From Collinsella sp. (GTDB taxonomy: Bacteria; Actinomycetota; Coriobacteriia; Coriobacteriales; Coriobacteriaceae): 8,746 bases of DNA. The notes beneath the pieces are model-generated. The model did no database searches, had not been told where the DNA came from, and saw nothing but the letters and a program-made list of their open reading frames with translations. Of this stretch, positions 6,191 to 8,746 are shown piece by piece (within the stretch, counting starts at the first letter, position 1; each line of letters starts with the position of its first letter). The translations under genes and the position numbers were made by a program. The stretch spans positions 1 to 8,746 of the forward strand of contig JAHYYP010000024.1 of NCBI GenBank assembly GCA_019424905.1, written 5' to 3'.

Positions 6191-7291
6191 ATGGCTGCAA
6201 TTTTCAATAGCCCCAGCAAGTACATCCAGGGCCCGGACGAGCTGGCCAAGCTCGGTTCCTATGTCGAGCCGCTCGGCGCTAAGGCCCTCGTCATCGTGAC
6301 GCCTTCGGGCAAGAAGCGCGTCGGTGCCAAGATTGAGGGCGGTTTTGCTGAGGCTAAGGCCGAGCTGCTGTTTGAGGACTTTAACGGCGAGTGCTCCAAG
6401 GGCGAGGTCGATCGCCTGGTTGCGCTCGCTCGCGACAACGGTTGCGACATCATCGTCGGCGTCGGTGGCGGCAAGATCCTCGACACCGCGAAGGCCGTCG
6501 CCTATTACCTGGAGTCCCCGGTTATCATTTGTCCCACCATTGCTTCGACCGATGCCCCGTGTTCGGCGCTTTCGGTGCTCTATACCGATGACGGTCAGTT
6601 CGACAAGTACCTCTTCCTGAAGGCAAACCCCAATATCGTCCTTATGGATACGACGGTTATCGCGGCGAGCCCGGTGCGCCTGACGGTTTCCGGTATGGGC
6701 GATGCGCTCGCAACCTATTTCGAGGCTCAGGCGACGCACGATGCCGACGGCGGCACCTGCGCTGGCGGCAAGGGCGGCATGGCCGGCCTGGCGCTCGCCA
6801 AGCTCTGCTACGAGACGCTTATGGCCGATGGCGTCAAGGCCAAGGTCGCGCTGGAGAAGGGTGCGCTCACGCCTGCCGTCGAGCACATCATCGAGGCCAA
6901 CACGCTGCTTTCGGGCATTGGCTTTGAGAGCTCGGGCCTTGCTGCTGCTCATGCCATCCACAATGGTCTGACGATGCTGCCCGAGTGCCACGGCATGTAT
7001 CACGGCGAGAAGGTCGCCTTTGGCACCATCGTCCAGCTGGTACTCGAGAATGCCCCGACCGAGAAGCTCGAGGAAGTCTTGGGCTTCTGCATTGAGCTGG
7101 GCCTGCCGGTCACGATGAAGGAACTTGGCGTTGCCGAGCTTACGCGCGAGCAGGCCATGATTGTTGCCGAGGCTGCCTGCGCGCCCGATGACACCATGTG
7201 CAACATGCCGTTTGAGGTGACTCCCGAGATGGTCGCAAACGCCATCCTGGGTGCCGACGCGCTGGGCCACTACTATCTCATGGATGAGTAA
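6191..7291 (+). CDS. gldA: Glycerol dehydrogenase
   Basis: NAD-dependent, metal (Zn) glycerol dehydrogenase, cytoplasmic, interconverting glycerol and dihydroxyacetone. Family members also reduce methylglyoxal and hydroxyacetone. At 366 aa it matches E. coli GldA (367 aa) almost without gaps: SPSKYIQG (7-14), GGGKILDTAKA (92-102), PTIASTDAPCSALSV (115-129, with substrate-site D121), and metal ligands D171 (GMGDALATYFEA), H254 (AHAIHNG) and H271 (YHGEKVAFG). The late NMPFEVTPE motif is also present. The ATG at 6191 fits the family N-terminus. GGAG at 6175-6178 is rather far (12 nt) and GGGA at 6182-6185 is close (5 nt), so the RBS is ambiguous; a TTG at 6173 is in frame but lacks an RBS. Only 22 nt separate the previous terminator from this start, so transcription probably comes by read-through. 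A strong terminator follows. Confidence 0.96.
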   Translation: MAAIFNSPSKYIQGPDELAKLGSYVEPLGAKALVIVTPSGKKRVGAKIEGGFAEAKAELLFEDFNGECSKGEVDRLVALARDNGCDIIVGVGGGKILDTAKAVAYYLESPVIICPTIASTDAPCSALSVLYTDDGQFDKYLFLKANPNIVLMDTTVIAASPVRLTVSGMGDALATYFEAQATHDADGGTCAGGKGGMAGLALAKLCYETLMADGVKAKVALEKGALTPAVEHIIEANTLLSGIGFESSGLAAAHAIHNGLTMLPECHGMYHGEKVAFGTIVQLVLENAPTEKLEEVLGFCIELGLPVTMKELGVAELTREQAMIVAEAACAPDDTMCNMPFEVTPEMVANAILGADALGHYYLMDE

Positions 7292-7305
7292 ATCAAGCTA
7301 AGGAA

Positions 7306-7339
7306 GGGGCAAAGCCAGCAGATGGCTTTGCCCCTTTTT
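7306..7339 (+). terminator. Rho-independent terminator after gldA
   Basis: A perfect 12-bp stem, GGGGCAAAGCCA (7306-7317) with TGGCTTTGCCCC (7323-7334), a 5-nt loop and five Ts (7335-7339). It begins 14 nt after the gldA stop codon. Confidence 0.95.
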
Positions 7340-7343
7340 GCTA

Positions 7344-7405
7344 TGGTGCAAAGTGGCCTGTCTCCAATGCACAAGTTGGTGCAGGGGGCAGGTTACTTTG
7401 TACCA
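7344..7405. repeat. Long hairpin repeat between gldA and the gldA-like gene
   Basis: Arms of 22 nt (7344-7365 and 7384-7405) pair along their whole length in RNA: 17 Watson-Crick and 5 G-U pairs. Inside, after a 2-nt bulge (AA, 7366-7367), TGCAC (7368-7372) pairs with GTGCA (7379-7383) around a 6-nt loop. Both arms carry a version of the CAAAG-N3-CCTG core found in the hairpin at 1-33 (about 14 of 18 positions match for each arm). It starts only 4 nt after the T-run of the gldA terminator and ends 30 nt before the next start codon. Most likely a dispersed REP- or MITE-like element; a regulatory RNA hairpin is the alternative. Confidence 0.7.
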
Positions 7406-7435
7406 ATCGTTGTTTGATGAAGGGCGGATTCTCGT

Positions 7436-8503
7436 ATGGCGCTTCCCATGGTTTATGGCGGTCCCGGCCGGTATGTTCAGGGGCCGGGCGAACTTTCGCG
7501 TCAGGGCAGGTATTTGTCATGGTTGGGCTGCGCTGCTTATGTCTTGTTTGACCAGGGCACCGAGGATCGGCTGTGCAAGCAGATCGTCGATGGATTTCTG
7601 GACGAAGATCTAAGTGAGCCGTTCTTTAAGATTTATGACGGTCCGTGTACGGAAGACGCCGTTGTCGAAATGGCTAAGGAAGCCCGGGCCGAGTATTGCG
7701 ACATGGTGGTGGGCATTGGCGGCGGCAAGATACTCGATATTGCCAAGGCCGTTGCGTTTTATGCCGAGGTGCCGTTGTGCGTATGCCCCACGGCGGCTTC
7801 GATGGACGGTCCGTGCAGCGCGATTTCGGTGCTGTATCACGAGGATGGGTCGTTCGACCACTACCTGATGCTCGAGAAGAATCCAGACCTGGTCGTGGTC
7901 GATACCAACGTGGTCGCGGCAGCCCCACTGCGTATGACGGTCGCTGGCATGGGCGACGCACTGGCAACGTACTTCGAGGCGCGTTCGTGCGCCGCGGCGC
8001 ACGGTGCCAACGAGCACGGTGGCGCGCCGGGGCACTTGGCCTTGGTTGCGGCTCGTGCCTGCTATGACACACTCATGGAGTGCGGCGTCGCTGCCAAGCG
8101 CGATCTCAAAAAGGGCCGTACATCGCCGGCAGTTGAGCGCCTGATCGAGTGCAATATTCTGCTCTCGGGTGTTGGCTTTGAGAGTGGCGGTTTGGCGTTG
8201 GCGCATGCGATCGCCAACGGCCTGACGATTTTGCCCGAGTGCAAGGCCATGCACGGCGAGGCCGTAGCGTTTGGTCTGATGGTTCAGCTTCGTCTGGAGC
8301 GTGCACCCGAGCTTGATCGGGTGCTCGAGTTTTGCCAACGCGTCGGTCTGCCGACGACGCTCGAGGAGCTGGGCCTTGGCGAGATTTCCGATGCCGATCT
8401 GCAGAGTGTTGCAAATGCGGTCTTTAGAAACGGGCGTAATATGGCCAACGAGCAGGCCAAGGTGACCAAACAAAAGCTCGTGCAGCTCATGTGCGAGGCA
8501 TAG
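7436..8503 (+). CDS. Diverged glycerol dehydrogenase-like Fe-ADH superfamily protein
   Basis: A 355-aa paralogue of the neighbouring GldA, from YGGPGRYVQGPGEL at the N-terminus to NMANEQ near the C-terminus. The NAD motif GGGKILDIAKA (96-106) is kept, as are the presumed metal ligands D174 (GMGDALATYFEA), H257 (AHAIANG) and H273 (MHGEAVAFG) and the substrate-site Asp D124. Differences near the active site: STDAPCS becomes SMDGPCS, the second His of AHAIHNG becomes Ala, the loop before the last ligand is one residue shorter, YHGEK becomes MHGEA, and the C-terminal MPFEVTPE stretch is replaced. It is probably an active dehydrogenase on a different polyol or hydroxyketone (inference). The ATG at 7436 has AGGGCGG (7421-7427) 8 nt upstream. 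Codon choice is less biased than in the Fe-ADH gene. No clear promoter of its own and no obvious terminator after it. Confidence 0.9.
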   Translation: MALPMVYGGPGRYVQGPGELSRQGRYLSWLGCAAYVLFDQGTEDRLCKQIVDGFLDEDLSEPFFKIYDGPCTEDAVVEMAKEARAEYCDMVVGIGGGKILDIAKAVAFYAEVPLCVCPTAASMDGPCSAISVLYHEDGSFDHYLMLEKNPDLVVVDTNVVAAAPLRMTVAGMGDALATYFEARSCAAAHGANEHGGAPGHLALVAARACYDTLMECGVAAKRDLKKGRTSPAVERLIECNILLSGVGFESGGLALAHAIANGLTILPECKAMHGEAVAFGLMVQLRLERAPELDRVLEFCQRVGLPTTLEELGLGEISDADLQSVANAVFRNGRNMANEQAKVTKQKLVQLMCEA

Positions 8504-8654
8504 TTTGGCTCTTGATTGACCTTGTGCAATCGAGTCGGCGATAGGCCATGGGCTATTTGCCGCAAAGATGCTCCGCGTGTAATTTGCCCGAGGCGGGTGC
8601 TGATGGCGTATCATTTATCGTTGCTTGTTTGCACTGCTCAGGGAGGGGCCGCGC
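8504..8654. other. Intergenic region with possible promoter
   Basis: About 150 nt with no intrinsic terminator for the preceding gene; the best inverted repeat (around 8541-8556) is imperfect and has no usable loop or T-run. A TATCAT (8609-8614) could be a -10, with TTGCCC (8584-8589) as a poor -35 at 19-nt spacing. TTGACC at 8516-8521 has no good -10 partner. Confidence 0.35.
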
Positions 8655-8746
8655 ATGGCGCAGGAACACGATCTGTTTGATGACATTATCGAGATCAGCA
8701 AGGGTTTCGACTTTCTTAAAAACCCGCTTGGCGGTGTGACCGATGC
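8655..8746 (+). CDS. Start of an unidentified gene, truncated by the window
   Basis: The ATG at 8655 is preceded by a strong GGGAGGGG (8641-8648) at 6-nt spacing. The frame stays open to the window end, giving 30 codons that start MAQEHDLFDDIIEISKGF and continue through a KNPLGGVTD segment. The beginning is acidic and amphipathic; no signal peptide is seen in what is visible. I do not recognise the family. The good RBS and open frame support a real gene; its role, and any link to the dehydrogenases, cannot be judged. Confidence 0.6.
   Translation, partial: MAQEHDLFDDIIEISKGFDFLKNPLGGVTD

Noticed and set aside
6170..7270. 366-codon minus-strand frame opposite gldA
   Set aside because: Antisense to a clearly identified enzyme; no RBS or domain; codon-bias artefact.
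7610..8614. 334-codon minus-strand frame opposite the GldA-like gene
   Set aside because: Same artefact; the protein has no recognisable features and the plus strand is conserved with GldA.
8548..8739. 63-codon frame with CXXC-like cysteines near the right end
   Set aside because: Out of frame with the ATG at 8655 that has a strong RBS; no RBS of its own, so the cysteines are taken as chance.

Overview
The window looks like chromosomal DNA from a GC-rich, low-complexity-cell-wall Gram-positive bacterium. The gene set, base composition and protein sequences suggest a gut actinobacterium of the class Coriobacteriia, with Collinsella as the best guess. That assignment rests on recognition and not on any search. 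Two gene blocks point away from a shared, AT-richer intergenic region at about 4385-4882.

Left block, minus strand (4384 down to 42): three genes read in one direction and probably form one operon. Two are tandem paralogous alpha-helical repeat proteins of unknown function (358 and 347 aa) that overlap by one base in a TAATG stop/start. The third is a 725-aa protein carrying a complete MurT ligase followed by a complete GatD glutaminase. In staphylococci and streptococci these are two proteins that together amidate the D-glutamate of lipid II. The operon runs into a perfect 12-bp-stem inverted repeat at the window edge (1-33).

Right block, plus strand (4883 to 8503): three consecutive members of the iron-containing (group III) alcohol dehydrogenase superfamily. 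They are a butanol/ethanol-dehydrogenase-type Fe-ADH (407 aa), a canonical glycerol dehydrogenase GldA (366 aa) and a diverged GldA-like paralogue (355 aa). Strong intrinsic terminators follow the first and second genes. The set suggests fermentative redox balancing: reducing aldehydes with NAD(P)H and interconverting glycerol/dihydroxyacetone or related hydroxyketones. A further gene with a strong ribosome binding site starts at 8655 and runs off the end.

The most interesting non-coding signals are: (i) a roughly 130-nt leader upstream of the Fe-ADH that can fold into three successive hairpins or into an alternative three-way junction, a topology resembling a riboswitch; (ii) two related hairpin repeats (1-33 and 7344-7405) sharing a CAAAG-N3-CCTG-Y-C-Y-CC core, which look like a dispersed REP-like family; (iii) paired AAACGTTT palindromes and recurrent AACGGT words in the divergent promoter region.
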